NCBI RefSeq assembly: GCF_000276685.1
Contig: NC_018108.1
Coordinates: 62,001-126,000, forward strand
Reading direction: 5' to 3'
Length of the DNA: 64,000 bases
Origin: Taylorella equigenitalis ATCC 35865
GTDB taxonomy: Bacteria > Pseudomonadota > Gammaproteobacteria > Burkholderiales > Burkholderiaceae_B
Shown piece after piece: positions 1-8,649 of the stretch. Every line of letters begins with the position of its first letter. Position 1 is the stretch's first letter. The notes below the pieces were generated by a model. The model was not told the origin of the DNA, did no database searches, and saw only the letters and a list, made by a program, of their open reading frames with translations. The translations under genes were made by a program, and so were the position numbers.

Positions 1-573
1 GCAGACCACATCAATGAACTGGTAGAGGGTGCTTCACCAGAAGTATTGCCACATACAGAAAAGGCACACCTTCTCCACTTTCCCAAATATACAGACACTC
101 GCGGAAGCGTCAGCCCACGTGAACTCCACGCACTTCATAACCAGACGGGCACTAATTTCGTACAAGAAAATTTTACGAAATCAGTGCTGGGTACTCTAAG
201 GGGGCTACATTTTCAGCGCGAGAGACCTCAGGCCAAGTTAATTCAAGTTCTCGAGGGAAAGATTTTAGACGTTGTAGTTGATTTGAGACCGCATTCAGAT
301 GAGTTTGGCACTTGGAAGTCGTTCAAATTAAAACAAGGTGATTCATTGTTTGTGCCTGCGGGGTATGCTCATGGATACTTGACTTTGAGCGAGAGTTCTT
401 ATGTTTTGTATAAGTTATCGGACTTTTATGATCCCAAGGATCAGTATTCAATTCGTTATGATGACCAGTACCTTAATATTGATTGGGGTGGAGAAATTTC
501 TGCTGATGATTATGTACTCTCACCGAAAGATCGCCAAGGTATGACTTGGTCGGAGTTTTTGAATTCCATATAG
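1..573 (+). CDS. rfbC: dTDP-4-dehydrorhamnose 3,5-epimerase family protein (RmlC/RfbC), open at left edge
   Basis: This cupin-fold enzyme family epimerises C3 and C5 of dTDP-4-keto-6-deoxyglucose on the way to dTDP-rhamnose for surface polysaccharide. Visible signatures are RGLHFQ (about residues 52-57 counted from the TTG at 46) and FVPAGYAHGYLTL (about 102-114), the usual RmlC substrate-pocket elements, plus a YKLSDFYDP segment. The frame is open from base 1 to the stop at 573 with no stop upstream. The TTG at 46 gives a normal-length RmlC of 175 aa, but it has only a weak ribosome site and the upstream codons read as protein. The gene may therefore start outside the window or be the C-terminal half of a fusion, for example with an RmlD-like reductase. 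Family assignment is firm; the exact start and sugar substrate are not. Confidence 0.8.
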   Translation, partial: ADHINELVEGASPEVLPHTEKAHLLHFPKYTDTRGSVSPRELHALHNQTGTNFVQENFTKSVLGTLRGLHFQRERPQAKLIQVLEGKILDVVVDLRPHSDEFGTWKSFKLKQGDSLFVPAGYAHGYLTLSESSYVLYKLSDFYDPKDQYSIRYDDQYLNIDWGGEISADDYVLSPKDRQGMTWSEFLNSI

Positions 574-789
574 CGGTCGAAGAGTCCACAGCCGAGGTTC
601 TCAGTTCAAAGCCACCAACAGCTGAAAACTCAACCTGAACCGTATACACGACCCCAGCCGTAGCCCCAGCTAGAAGCTCCTATCATCAACCTGCCCCAGC
701 CGCGGTCTCCAACAGTGGTTCACAGATCGAAACCCTCAGCCCCCAGCAGTGACCCCAGCCGTGGTCCCAGCTAGAAGCTCCTCAAATCC
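574..789. repeat. GC-rich degenerate repeat patch between rfbC and the MFS gene
   Basis: The gap is much richer in C and G than its surroundings. Two 32-bp imperfect direct repeats lie at 650-681 and 751-782; both begin GACCCCAGCCGT and end CAGCTAGAAGCTCCT, and they differ at three or four positions. Further copies of the inner word CAGCCGNGGT occur near 590 and 694. No reading frame looks like protein and no hairpin followed by a T-run is seen. It is probably a non-coding chromosomal repeat family or the wreck of one. Confidence 0.6.
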
Positions 790-2151
790 CTACATGACCT
801 GTCTATCTTGCTTTGAAAGAATTCGGTAAAGGTTTATTAAGACTGCTATAAAGGCAGTTATTATGCTAACTATAAGACCGTAGTGAGCACCCTGTTGAGA
901 ATTTATAGAAAATGAAGTTGCTACTAAGGCTCCCCCTAAACACTGACCTAGAATTCTAGAAGTAGCTTGCATACCTCCGGCAGCACTGGCACGATTGTGT
1001 GGGGCTGATAATAACAACGTTTTACCGTTAGGTGTTTGTAGAAGACCAAAACCGAGGCCACCTACAAACATTGCCAAAGCAAATACTAATTTAGAACTGT
1101 CGGTAGGTAAGTAAGTTAACGTGGTTATGCCACACATCAAAATAAGGCTACCAATTCCAGAAAGTAAACCAGCTGAAAACCTCTCGCTAAGCTTTGCTGA
1201 AACTGGACCCATAATGACACCTGCCACGGGCCATGAGCTATATATTAGCCCAACGGTTTCAGTGTTATAGTGCAATATATGCTCAAAGTAAAAGGGCACC
1301 GAAACCATGCTTGCCGTAGCTGAAAGAAAGGCAAAGGTAGAAACCAAAGCCGCATCCCTAAAGGGTACGATTTTAAGTAAATCGACTGGCACCATAGGAT
1401 GTTCTTGAGAAAGGGCATGCCTATAAAGTGTGACTACACTTGTGATAGAGATAATAAGTAAAAGACTACCCCATAGTGGATTGCTATAAATAATATCTAG
1501 ACCTGCTACAAGGGAACCAAATGTTACTGCATTAAGAATTGCACTTTTATAGTCAATAGAGTTATCGTGTCGCGGTAATCTAGGGAGAAATCTAGATAAA
1601 AATAAGCCTAATGCAATAATAGGAATTGAAAAACCATAAATCCAGTGCCAGTCTGCAATTTTGATGATAAATGCTCCAAGCGAAGGGGCAATTAGTGCAC
1701 ACGCCCCTATGACCATACCGTTAAATGCAATACCCATGGCTACACGCTCTTTAGGGTATATATTTCTAATAAGGCCTCCAGTTAAAGCCATAATTAACGC
1801 AGCCCCAAAACCTTGAACAATGCGACACATAATAAGCATTGATAAGCTTTGAGACATAAGACTTCCAAAAGCTCCTACTCCAAAAACTATAAGGCCTACA
1901 CGTAAAAGTCGTTTAAAACCGTACCTATCCGCTAATGAACTAAAGGTAAACAAAGTAGAGATTAGAACGATGTTATAAGCATTTACAACCCAAATTGATT
2001 CTTGCTGTGAAACACCGAAATAAGATTGTATAGTTGGAAGGGCGATATTAGTAATAATGCCATCGATAACACAAACGGCAATGACTGCAAACACACACGT
2101 AGCAGCCCAATATATCTGAGGTTTTTTAAGACCCTCATGAGTAGTGGCCAT
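790..2151 (-). CDS. MFS drug/solute exporter, DHA2-like
   Basis: A 453-residue, highly hydrophobic inner-membrane protein of the major facilitator superfamily. The N-terminal part carries a loop of the type N-x-Y-N-I followed by LADRYGFKRLLRVGLIVF (about residues 74-91), the MFS motif A between TM2 and TM3. GFGAALIMALTGGLIRNI follows, as in the EmrB/DHA2 drug-proton antiporters, and a late AGGMQATSRILGQCLGGAL segment is also typical of DHA2 members. The ATG directly follows the glmU stop codon, so the two are almost certainly co-transcribed and translationally linked. The substrate cannot be told from sequence. Confidence 0.8.
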   Translation of the reverse strand: MATTHEGLKKPQIYWAATCVFAVIAVCVIDGIITNIALPTIQSYFGVSQQESIWVVNAYNIVLISTLFTFSSLADRYGFKRLLRVGLIVFGVGAFGSLMSQSLSMLIMCRIVQGFGAALIMALTGGLIRNIYPKERVAMGIAFNGMVIGACALIAPSLGAFIIKIADWHWIYGFSIPIIALGLFLSRFLPRLPRHDNSIDYKSAILNAVTFGSLVAGLDIIYSNPLWGSLLLIISITSVVTLYRHALSQEHPMVPVDLLKIVPFRDAALVSTFAFLSATASMVSVPFYFEHILHYNTETVGLIYSSWPVAGVIMGPVSAKLSERFSAGLLSGIGSLILMCGITTLTYLPTDSSKLVFALAMFVGGLGFGLLQTPNGKTLLLSAPHNRASAAGGMQATSRILGQCLGGALVATSFSINSQQGAHYGLIVSIITAFIAVLINLYRILSKQDRQVM

Positions 2152-3534
2152 TTAAGAGTCCTTCTTTTTTTGCGGACGTTGCCAACCAGAAATAACGTCT
2201 TGAGTTTTCTTATTTAATACTAATTGAGATGCTGGTACATCTTTCATCACTGTGGTACCAGCCGCTACAGTAGCACCTTTGCCTACAGTAACAGGAGCCA
2301 CGAGTTGTGTATCGGAGCCTATAAATGCTTCGTCTTCGATGATCGTTTGAAATTTATTAACTCCATCGTAGTTGCATGTAATCGTGCCAGCACCTACATT
2401 AACCCGATCACCAATCGTAGCATCCCCCAAGTAGCTTAAATGATTTGCTTTGCTATAAGACCCCAAAGTGGTTTTCTTAAGTTCCATAAAATTACCTACA
2501 TGGCTGTGGTCTTTTAGATTCGTACCAGGTCTTAGTCTAGCATATGGACCGACAACAACATCATTGCTTAATGTGGCACCATCAATATGAGAGAAAGCCT
2601 CGATGCGTGCATTACTTCCAATAATCGAGTCTTTAATTATGCAATATGGACCAATGTGTGCACCGCTTTTAATTTCGACATCGCCCTCAAATATGCAACC
2701 TATATCGATGGTCACATCGCTTTCACAACTAAGTTTGCCACGAAGCATAAACTTGCTTGGGTCCACAATACTTACTCCATCATCAAGCAATTCGTAGGCT
2801 TTGTTTTTTTGATATTGCTCTTCTAATCCAGCTAGTTGCAAACGACTATTTACCCCTGCGGTTTCAAATTGAGTGCAAGCTTGGGTGGCAATGATAGGAA
2901 CACCATCTCGATTTGCAAATTTAATAATGTCTGTAAGGTAATATTCGCCTTGGGCATTATCGTTTTTGATTTCAGTAAGCCAAGTTAAAAGATTAGATGT
3001 AGGTGCACAAATAATTCCTGTGTTTATTTCCTTGATTTTAAGTTCATCCTCGCTCGCATCCTTCTGTTCTACAATGGATTCAACAAAACCAGATGAGTTT
3101 CTAATAATTCTTCCGTATCCAGTTGGGTCTTCTAAATACTCGGTTAATAGCCCGACTCCAGCACCTGATGATTCTAATAATTTTTTTAGTGTGTAAGCTT
3201 GAATTAAGGGTACATCACCATAAAGAATTAAGGTTTTGCTATTATCTGCATCTCCAACCTTTAAAAATGAAGACGCCTGCAAAACAGCATGTCCAGTACC
3301 TTGAGGAGGATCTTGTAGTGCAAAATTTAAATTTTCTATACCCTCACAAGCATTTTTAACTTTGTCCGCCCCATGACCGATAACAATGGTTGTAGTATCA
3401 GCTTGCAATTCAGAAGCAGTATCCAACACATGCATAAGCATAGGTTTAGAGGCGATTTTATGCAAAACTTTGGGCAGGTTGGATTTCATTCTTTTTCCCT
3501 TACCTGCGGCCAAAATCACAATATTCAGTATCAT
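2152..3534 (-). CDS. glmU: Bifunctional UDP-GlcNAc pyrophosphorylase / glucosamine-1-phosphate acetyltransferase
   Basis: GlmU acetylates glucosamine-1-phosphate and then transfers UMP to make UDP-GlcNAc, the precursor of peptidoglycan and lipid A, in the cytoplasm. The 460-aa length is normal. The N-terminus has the nucleotidyltransferase loop LAAGKGKRMKS with K in SNLPKVLH, and GTGHAV and YGDVPL follow. From about residue 250 the left-handed beta-helix with hexapeptide periodicity runs to the end and includes RPGTNL, HVGNFMELKK and GAGTITCNYDG, the acetyltransferase site. It sits in a minus-strand operon after the Nudix gene (11-nt gap) and before the MFS gene. Confidence 0.96.
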   Translation of the reverse strand: MILNIVILAAGKGKRMKSNLPKVLHKIASKPMLMHVLDTASELQADTTTIVIGHGADKVKNACEGIENLNFALQDPPQGTGHAVLQASSFLKVGDADNSKTLILYGDVPLIQAYTLKKLLESSGAGVGLLTEYLEDPTGYGRIIRNSSGFVESIVEQKDASEDELKIKEINTGIICAPTSNLLTWLTEIKNDNAQGEYYLTDIIKFANRDGVPIIATQACTQFETAGVNSRLQLAGLEEQYQKNKAYELLDDGVSIVDPSKFMLRGKLSCESDVTIDIGCIFEGDVEIKSGAHIGPYCIIKDSIIGSNARIEAFSHIDGATLSNDVVVGPYARLRPGTNLKDHSHVGNFMELKKTTLGSYSKANHLSYLGDATIGDRVNVGAGTITCNYDGVNKFQTIIEDEAFIGSDTQLVAPVTVGKGATVAAGTTVMKDVPASQLVLNKKTQDVISGWQRPQKKKDS

Positions 3535-3545
3535 ATTTTTCTCGC

Positions 3546-4376
3546 TTATACTTGTTTGGCAATGCGCTCGATACTATCCAGTAAAACTATACTAGCCTCG
3601 AGCGTAACCTCATCATTGTTTATTTTTTCTATAATTTCATCGATTGAAAATGCTTCGATTTTTGTAACCTCACCATCTTGATTCTCAAGATGCACATCAT
3701 CAGGTATCAGGTAATCTGCATTAAATACTTCCTCTACCTGATAACCTTCAATAAGAGGTCTATTCATTGTAGTTATGTAATGTAAGGGAATTATTAAAGG
3801 TATCGGCTCCAAATGTAAACCCGCTTCTTCAACCGATTCACGCATTAGTGCATATTCCAGTGATTCATTTGCCGATACTAAACCTCCAACAAGTGTATCC
3901 CACTTATTAGGGTCCGTTGATTTAGTGGGTGCTCTTAGAGATAGATAAATTTTTTTCTCTCTAGTCCAAGCGTTTACGTGGACCGCTTTAGTCATAATTC
4001 CTAACTCACGTGACACAGCCCTTTCAACATGTGCAATTTCCGTCTCACCACTCCAGATGCTAAGTTGCTCGTTTCTCCAATGTTTAGCATGCCCCTTGTT
4101 TCGTAAATACTGTGCAAGTTGATTGAAATACTGACACTTATACGCAAAAAAAAGTTCTGGGTCAGCAAGACCTAAAAGCTCTTTATGCATATCAATTTTG
4201 AATTTACCCGATGAAAATTTTACGTAAGCGAAACCAATAAAATCTTCCATAATACTAGGGTGTACAAACCCTATATGGTGGTCATTAAATATTAAATCGT
4301 GCGAGCCTTCAATTGGTGGAAGACTTGCACGATCATTAAGAGATTTTTTTAGGTCTTTTAGGTCAGGAAGGTGCAC
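3546..4376 (-). CDS. Nudix hydrolase with N-terminal DUF4743-type domain
   Basis: A 276-aa protein. The second half has a Nudix box: GGLVSANE (about 164-171) and RESVEEAGL (about 179-187), matching G-x5-E-x7-R-E-x-x-E-E-x-G with Ser instead of the usual hydrophobic residue after RE. The N-terminal 110 residues resemble the DUF4743 domain that precedes the Nudix domain in plant and bacterial thiamine-diphosphate/NDP hydrolase-like proteins. The substrate is unknown. It lies between rpoH (32-nt gap) and glmU (11-nt gap) and is probably co-transcribed with both. Confidence 0.85.
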   Translation of the reverse strand: MHLPDLKDLKKSLNDRASLPPIEGSHDLIFNDHHIGFVHPSIMEDFIGFAYVKFSSGKFKIDMHKELLGLADPELFFAYKCQYFNQLAQYLRNKGHAKHWRNEQLSIWSGETEIAHVERAVSRELGIMTKAVHVNAWTREKKIYLSLRAPTKSTDPNKWDTLVGGLVSANESLEYALMRESVEEAGLHLEPIPLIIPLHYITTMNRPLIEGYQVEEVFNADYLIPDDVHLENQDGEVTKIEAFSIDEIIEKINNDEVTLEASIVLLDSIERIAKQV

Positions 4377-4408
4377 AACAAGCGGACTAAGGTATATAAA
4401 CCTTAAAA

Positions 4409-5287
4409 TTATACATAATCCTCAAGGTACGAACGCATCTTTTTAATCGCAGCATTTTCAATTTGACGTATACGCTCAGCCGAAACATTATATTGAGCTG
4501 CCAGGTCATGAAGGGTGGGTTTATCCTCGCTTAACCAACGACTTTCAATAATGTGTCGTGATCTATCATCTAGCTGATCCAAAGCCGATTTTAGCCCTTG
4601 ATTTTCAAGTTTATCGTGCTCCTGGGCTAACATAACGTTTTCTGGTTCATATGCCTCATCATCAGCCAAATACTGAATAGGTGCATAATCATCATCCTCA
4701 TCCATCAAGGTATCAAGTGCGATATCATGCCCTGACATACGTTTTTCCATCTCAACTACGTCTTCGGGTCTTACATTTAGTTTTTTGGCAATACCAACAA
4801 TATCATCGTTATCCAAAGACTTACCCTCTGGACGTAGACTATTAAGATTAAAAAATAATTTTCTTTGAGCTTTAGTAGTAGCTATCTTAACTAATCTCCA
4901 GTTACGAATAACGTACTCGTGTATCTCCGCTTTAATCCAATGCATAGCAAAGGTTACTAATCTAACACCACGAGAAACATCGAATCTTTTAACGGCTTTC
5001 ATAAGACCGATATTACCCTCTTGAATAAGGTCTGCATGTGGAAGACCATAACCTAAATACTGACGGGCTACTGAAACTACTAATCGTAAGTGAGGAAGAA
5101 TCAGAGCTTGAGCAGCTTTTAAATCCCCACTTTTTTGCAAACGCTCAGCATAATCTCTCTCTTGTTCTGCAGTAAGAATAGGGATTCGATTTACTTCTTG
5201 GATATACGCTTCAATCGTCCCTAAAGCACTTGGATTAATAAGATCCATCGATTTGTGCGTTTGTAAGGCAAATGATTGATTTGACAT
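4409..5287 (-). CDS. rpoH: Heat-shock sigma factor sigma-32
   Basis: RpoH directs RNA polymerase to heat-shock promoters. The sequence shows sigma-70 region 2 (DLIQEGNIGLMKAVKRFD, then RLVTFAMHWIKAEI), the diagnostic RpoH box QRKLFFNLNSLR (about residues 141-152) and a region 4 helix-turn-helix (LHDLAAQYNVSAERIRQIE). I chose the ATG at 5287 (292 aa) over the in-frame ATG at 5323. The 5287 start has a clean AGGAAA ribosome site seven bases upstream and begins MSNQSFAL as in relatives, whereas the longer form would start four bases from the CIRCE operator. First gene of the rpoH-Nudix-glmU-MFS operon. Confidence 0.95.
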   Translation of the reverse strand: MSNQSFALQTHKSMDLINPSALGTIEAYIQEVNRIPILTAEQERDYAERLQKSGDLKAAQALILPHLRLVVSVARQYLGYGLPHADLIQEGNIGLMKAVKRFDVSRGVRLVTFAMHWIKAEIHEYVIRNWRLVKIATTKAQRKLFFNLNSLRPEGKSLDNDDIVGIAKKLNVRPEDVVEMEKRMSGHDIALDTLMDEDDDYAPIQYLADDEAYEPENVMLAQEHDKLENQGLKSALDQLDDRSRHIIESRWLSEDKPTLHDLAAQYNVSAERIRQIENAAIKKMRSYLEDYV

Positions 5288-5326
5288 GTATTTTCCTAAA
5301 ATATTTGTACTTCTGATAAACAAATT

Positions 5327-5353
5327 TTAGCACTCTTGATGTTAGAGTGCTAA
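5327..5353 (-). promoter_or_regulatory. CIRCE operator (HrcA binding site) upstream of rpoH
   Basis: A perfect CIRCE inverted repeat: TTAGCACTC, nine spacer bases, GAGTGCTAA. It lies 40 bases upstream of the chosen rpoH start, so HrcA bound here would repress rpoH transcription. CIRCE is usually found before groESL or dnaK; here it puts the sigma-32 gene itself under HrcA. The site is seen directly; control by HrcA follows from known HrcA biology, and the hrcA gene is not in the window. Confidence 0.93.
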
Positions 5354-5439
5354 CTTTTTAAAACTAAATGTACCTAACAAGGAATGAAAATGTTTCACAG
5401 GGTTTTAAAATACTTCTAATAAAATCTAGCTAATCATTT

Positions 5440-6308
5440 ATGCTCCTAAAAATCATTAAATTCTGGGGTTCACTGCCCTTAAGTTTCTTACAACGAATGG
5501 GTCGTTTTCTTGGTTTAGTTATATATTCAGTATCAAGAAAGAAATATGCCTTTAGAATAGATGATCATATTAATACAGCTGGTTATTACTCTAAGAGTTT
5601 TCATAAAGAGGCTACCAAGCAGATAGGAGCTATGTTTGGAGAGATCCATATATTTGGTTTAATTCTGTAAAAGCCCTTCAAAAGCTAGAACTTAAAACTC
5701 CCGAAGTACTAGAAAAACTCAAATCCAAAAAAAATCAAAGTTACTTATTTTTATCTTTGCATTTAGGTTGTTTTGAAATTGTTTCGCGGTTTTTAGCCCT
5801 GCATTTTCCTGTGGTTGTTATGTATAGACCAGCAAAAAAGGAATTTTTTGAGCCCGTACTATCTCAAGTAAGAACATCGGAAAATTTGACCTCAGTCCCT
5901 ACAAATTTCACGGGTGTAAGAGAGTTTTTAAGAGCATTAAGAAGTGGTCGGTCTATAGGATTATTGCCCGATCAAGTGCCAGCAACTGCTGATGGAGTAT
6001 GGGTTAAGTTTTTCGACAGAGATGCTTATACGATTACATTGCCAGGGAAATTAACAAATCAAACAGACGGACAAGTAGTCATAGTGTATGCAATTAGAAA
6101 GAAAGTGGGTGAAGGTTGGGAGATTTACTTTAAAGAAGGACCTGAATTAAAAGGATTACCCGAGACTGAGCAGGCACAATTGATAAATAATGAATTAGAA
6201 GAGGCTATAAGAAAGGCCCCTACACAATATCTTTGGAGTTATAACCGCTTTAGGGAGCCACCTTACGCACCTAATCCATCAAACGCATCATCCAAGAGCG
6301 ATTCTTAA
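5440..6308 (+). pseudogene. LpxL/HtrB-family acyltransferase, frameshifted
   Basis: This family adds a secondary acyl chain to lipid A at the inner membrane. The first part (5440-5670, MLLKIIKFWGSLPLSFLQRM...) ends at a stop in frame 1, while the homologous continuation is in the frame of 5757, readable back to about 5643 as DPYIWFNSVKAL. One base is therefore missing (or two added) near 5636-5645. The second part has the catalytic HX4E motif HLGCFE, then YRPAKKEFF, LLPDQVP and a YLWSYNRF ending, all typical of the family. Either a real inactivating mutation or a sequencing error; all other family landmarks remain. The 3' end overlaps that of dbpA by 38 bases, convergently. Confidence 0.8.
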
Positions 6309-7644
6309 TAGGGATTTCTTGCATTCTATTTAAAATATCTTCCGCATTTTCATGCTTTACTGCTATAAAGCTAACAAAGTCCGCCACATGAATTTTACCT
6401 ATATCCTCAAATGGTATTTGAAGATGCTTAGTCATAGCCCCTATAAGATCAACTTTGCGTAGTTTGTCTTTTTTTCCGCCCTTAATACTAATGGTTCGCA
6501 TAGGTGCGACCAGATTGCGTTTTCTTGTGTTAGAAGGAATTTTCTCCCATTTGGATTCAAGTGGAATCTGAGCGTCTATCCTATCAAACCGATACATTTC
6601 TTCAGGGGTTACTAAATTAAAAACTAAACCTCGATCACTGTGTCTACCAGTTCGTCCAATCCTATGTATGTGAGTAGGTACATTTGGTGAAAGTTCAATG
6701 TTCAAAACCGCATCTAATCCTTCAATATCAAGCCCTCGAGCAGCAACATCTGTAGCCACCAAAACGGATAAAGATTTATTGCTAAATTGAAGTAGCACAT
6801 CTTCACGTTCACGTTTTTCCATTTCGCCATGCAAAAATTTTGATGATATATTTTGCTCATTAAGAAAAGAGCTGAGTTTTTCACATTGAGTACGAGTATT
6901 GCAGAAGGCTAAAGTTGATATGGGTTGGTAATGTTTAAGTATTTGAACGCTATGTGCAAACCTTTCAGAATCACTGGTTTTAAAAAATATGTGATCTAAA
7001 TTTGTAGGAACTTTTTCTTCCTCAATAAGCTCGATATGTACAGGATTTCTTTGAAATCCCTCGCTTATTTTTTTTATATGCTCTGGAAATGTAGCCGAGA
7101 ACAAAAGTGTCTGTTTTCTCAAAGGGGTAGCTTTAGATATCTCACCTATATCATCGAAAAACCCCATGTCTAGCATGCGATCACACTCATCTAGAACGAA
7201 TACTTTAACCTTACTTAAATCTAAATCTCCTCTTTGAATAAGATCCAAAATCCTACCAGGAGTTCCAACTATGATATGAGCACCATGTTTTAGAGATTCT
7301 ATCTGAGGTCTAAGAGCTACTCCTCCACATAATGTAAGAACTTTTATATTTGGAAGTGCTCGAGCTAGTTTTCTAATCTCTTGAGCAACTTGGTCGGCAA
7401 GTTCGTGCGTGGGTGTAAGAACTAATCCCTGACAGGCAAAAAATGATGGATTTATCTTTTGAATAATACCTAATCCGAATGCCAAAGTCTTACCGCTACC
7501 TGTTTTAGCTAGTGTCCGTACATCACTACCCTCAAGAATATGAGGTAGACTCCTAGCTTGAACAGGTCGCATTTGAATAAAGCCTAGAGAGCTTAAATTA
7601 GAAATTTGGCTTTCAGATAGAGGGAGTTCAGAGAAGTTTTGCAT
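6271..7644 (-). CDS. dbpA: ATP-dependent RNA helicase DbpA
   Basis: DbpA is a DEAD-box helicase that acts on 23S rRNA hairpin 92 during 50S assembly. Landmarks are AKTGSGKT (Walker A, about 46-53), PTHELADQ (motif Ia region), TPGRILD, DECDRMLDMGF (a DECD variant of the DEAD box), SATFPE, ATDVAARGLDI and HRIGRTGR. The C-terminal domain begins SIKGGKKDKLR and includes DIGKIHV, the DbpA-type RNA-recognition domain. The ATG at 7644 begins MQNFSELPL as in relatives; an in-frame ATG at 7659 adds five residues. Divergent from fmt, with a 48-bp gap. Confidence 0.92.
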   Translation of the reverse strand: MQNFSELPLSESQISNLSSLGFIQMRPVQARSLPHILEGSDVRTLAKTGSGKTLAFGLGIIQKINPSFFACQGLVLTPTHELADQVAQEIRKLARALPNIKVLTLCGGVALRPQIESLKHGAHIIVGTPGRILDLIQRGDLDLSKVKVFVLDECDRMLDMGFFDDIGEISKATPLRKQTLLFSATFPEHIKKISEGFQRNPVHIELIEEEKVPTNLDHIFFKTSDSERFAHSVQILKHYQPISTLAFCNTRTQCEKLSSFLNEQNISSKFLHGEMEKREREDVLLQFSNKSLSVLVATDVAARGLDIEGLDAVLNIELSPNVPTHIHRIGRTGRHSDRGLVFNLVTPEEMYRFDRIDAQIPLESKWEKIPSNTRKRNLVAPMRTISIKGGKKDKLRKVDLIGAMTKHLQIPFEDIGKIHVADFVSFIAVKHENAEDILNRMQEIPIKNRSWMMRLMD

Positions 7645-7692
7645 GTCATAATTATACAATAGGAACTTATTTGTAAATTCTAAAAATTATCT

Positions 7693-8649
7693 ATGAAAAT
7701 TGTGTTTGCTGGTACACCAGATTTCGCAAGAGTAGCTTATGAAGCCTTGCTTGAGTCAGGTCATGAAATTCCGTTGGTTATGACACAACCCGATCGACCT
7801 GCTGGTAGAGGTATGAAATTACAGTCTAGTCCAGTTAAAGTCTCAGCCTTAAATCACAATTCAAAAGTTATACAACCCGTATCATTAAGATTGACTGTAG
7901 GTAAGCTTGGTCCTCAAGCTGTAGAGCAGGCAACTGAAGCAAAACGTGAACTGGAAAATATTAAGCCAGATGTAATGGTTGTCGCAGCGTATGGTTTGAT
8001 ATTGCCACAATGGGTATTAGATTTGCCTCGTTATGGTTGTTTAAATATTCATGCTAGTTTGCTACCACGGTGGCGAGGTGCTGCCCCTATTCAACGTGCA
8101 ATTGAGGCTGGTGACGCAGAGACAGGTATTTCTATTATGCAGATGGATGTTGGGTTGGACACAGGTGATGTGTTGCTGATGAAATCATTGGCTATTGATG
8201 GTATGAATTCCTCTCAGTTACACGATAAATTAGCAGTGCTTGGGGGTGATGCTATTACAGAAGTAATGAGTAATATTGAGTCATTTAGACGAACACCTAA
8301 AAAGCAACCTGAAGAAGGTATAACCTATGCAGAGAAAATTGCAAAATCAGAGGGACTTTTGGATTGGAATGAAGAGACCGAAATTCTTGAAAGAAAAATT
8401 CGTGCATTTAATCCATTTCCTGGGGTCACGTTGGCATTGCCAAATTTGGAAGTAAAGGTTTGGAAGTCTGCAGTTTCCGACTTAAAAAAACCTGCGGATG
8501 CGATTCCAGGACAAGTGCTTAAGATTAGCAGTGAAGGCATTGAGGTAGCTACTAAAGACGGCGTTTTGAGACTTTTGGAATTACAAAAGGCTGGGGCTAA
8601 AAAGCAAGATGTAGCTACATTTATTAATGGTTGGCATTTGGATGGCTGA
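7693..8649 (+). CDS. fmt: Methionyl-tRNA formyltransferase
   Basis: Fmt formylates initiator Met-tRNA using 10-formyl-THF. The 318-aa length is typical. It begins MKIVFAGTPDFA and carries NIHASLLPRWRGAAPIQ (about 115-131), the formyl-THF signature with the catalytic Asn and His, then MDVGLDTGDVLL with the catalytic Asp. The C-terminal tRNA-binding domain includes IRAFNPFPG. First gene of a plus-strand run; its last codons overlap the start of rsmB. Confidence 0.96.
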   Translation: MKIVFAGTPDFARVAYEALLESGHEIPLVMTQPDRPAGRGMKLQSSPVKVSALNHNSKVIQPVSLRLTVGKLGPQAVEQATEAKRELENIKPDVMVVAAYGLILPQWVLDLPRYGCLNIHASLLPRWRGAAPIQRAIEAGDAETGISIMQMDVGLDTGDVLLMKSLAIDGMNSSQLHDKLAVLGGDAITEVMSNIESFRRTPKKQPEEGITYAEKIAKSEGLLDWNEETEILERKIRAFNPFPGVTLALPNLEVKVWKSAVSDLKKPADAIPGQVLKISSEGIEVATKDGVLRLLELQKAGAKKQDVATFINGWHLDG

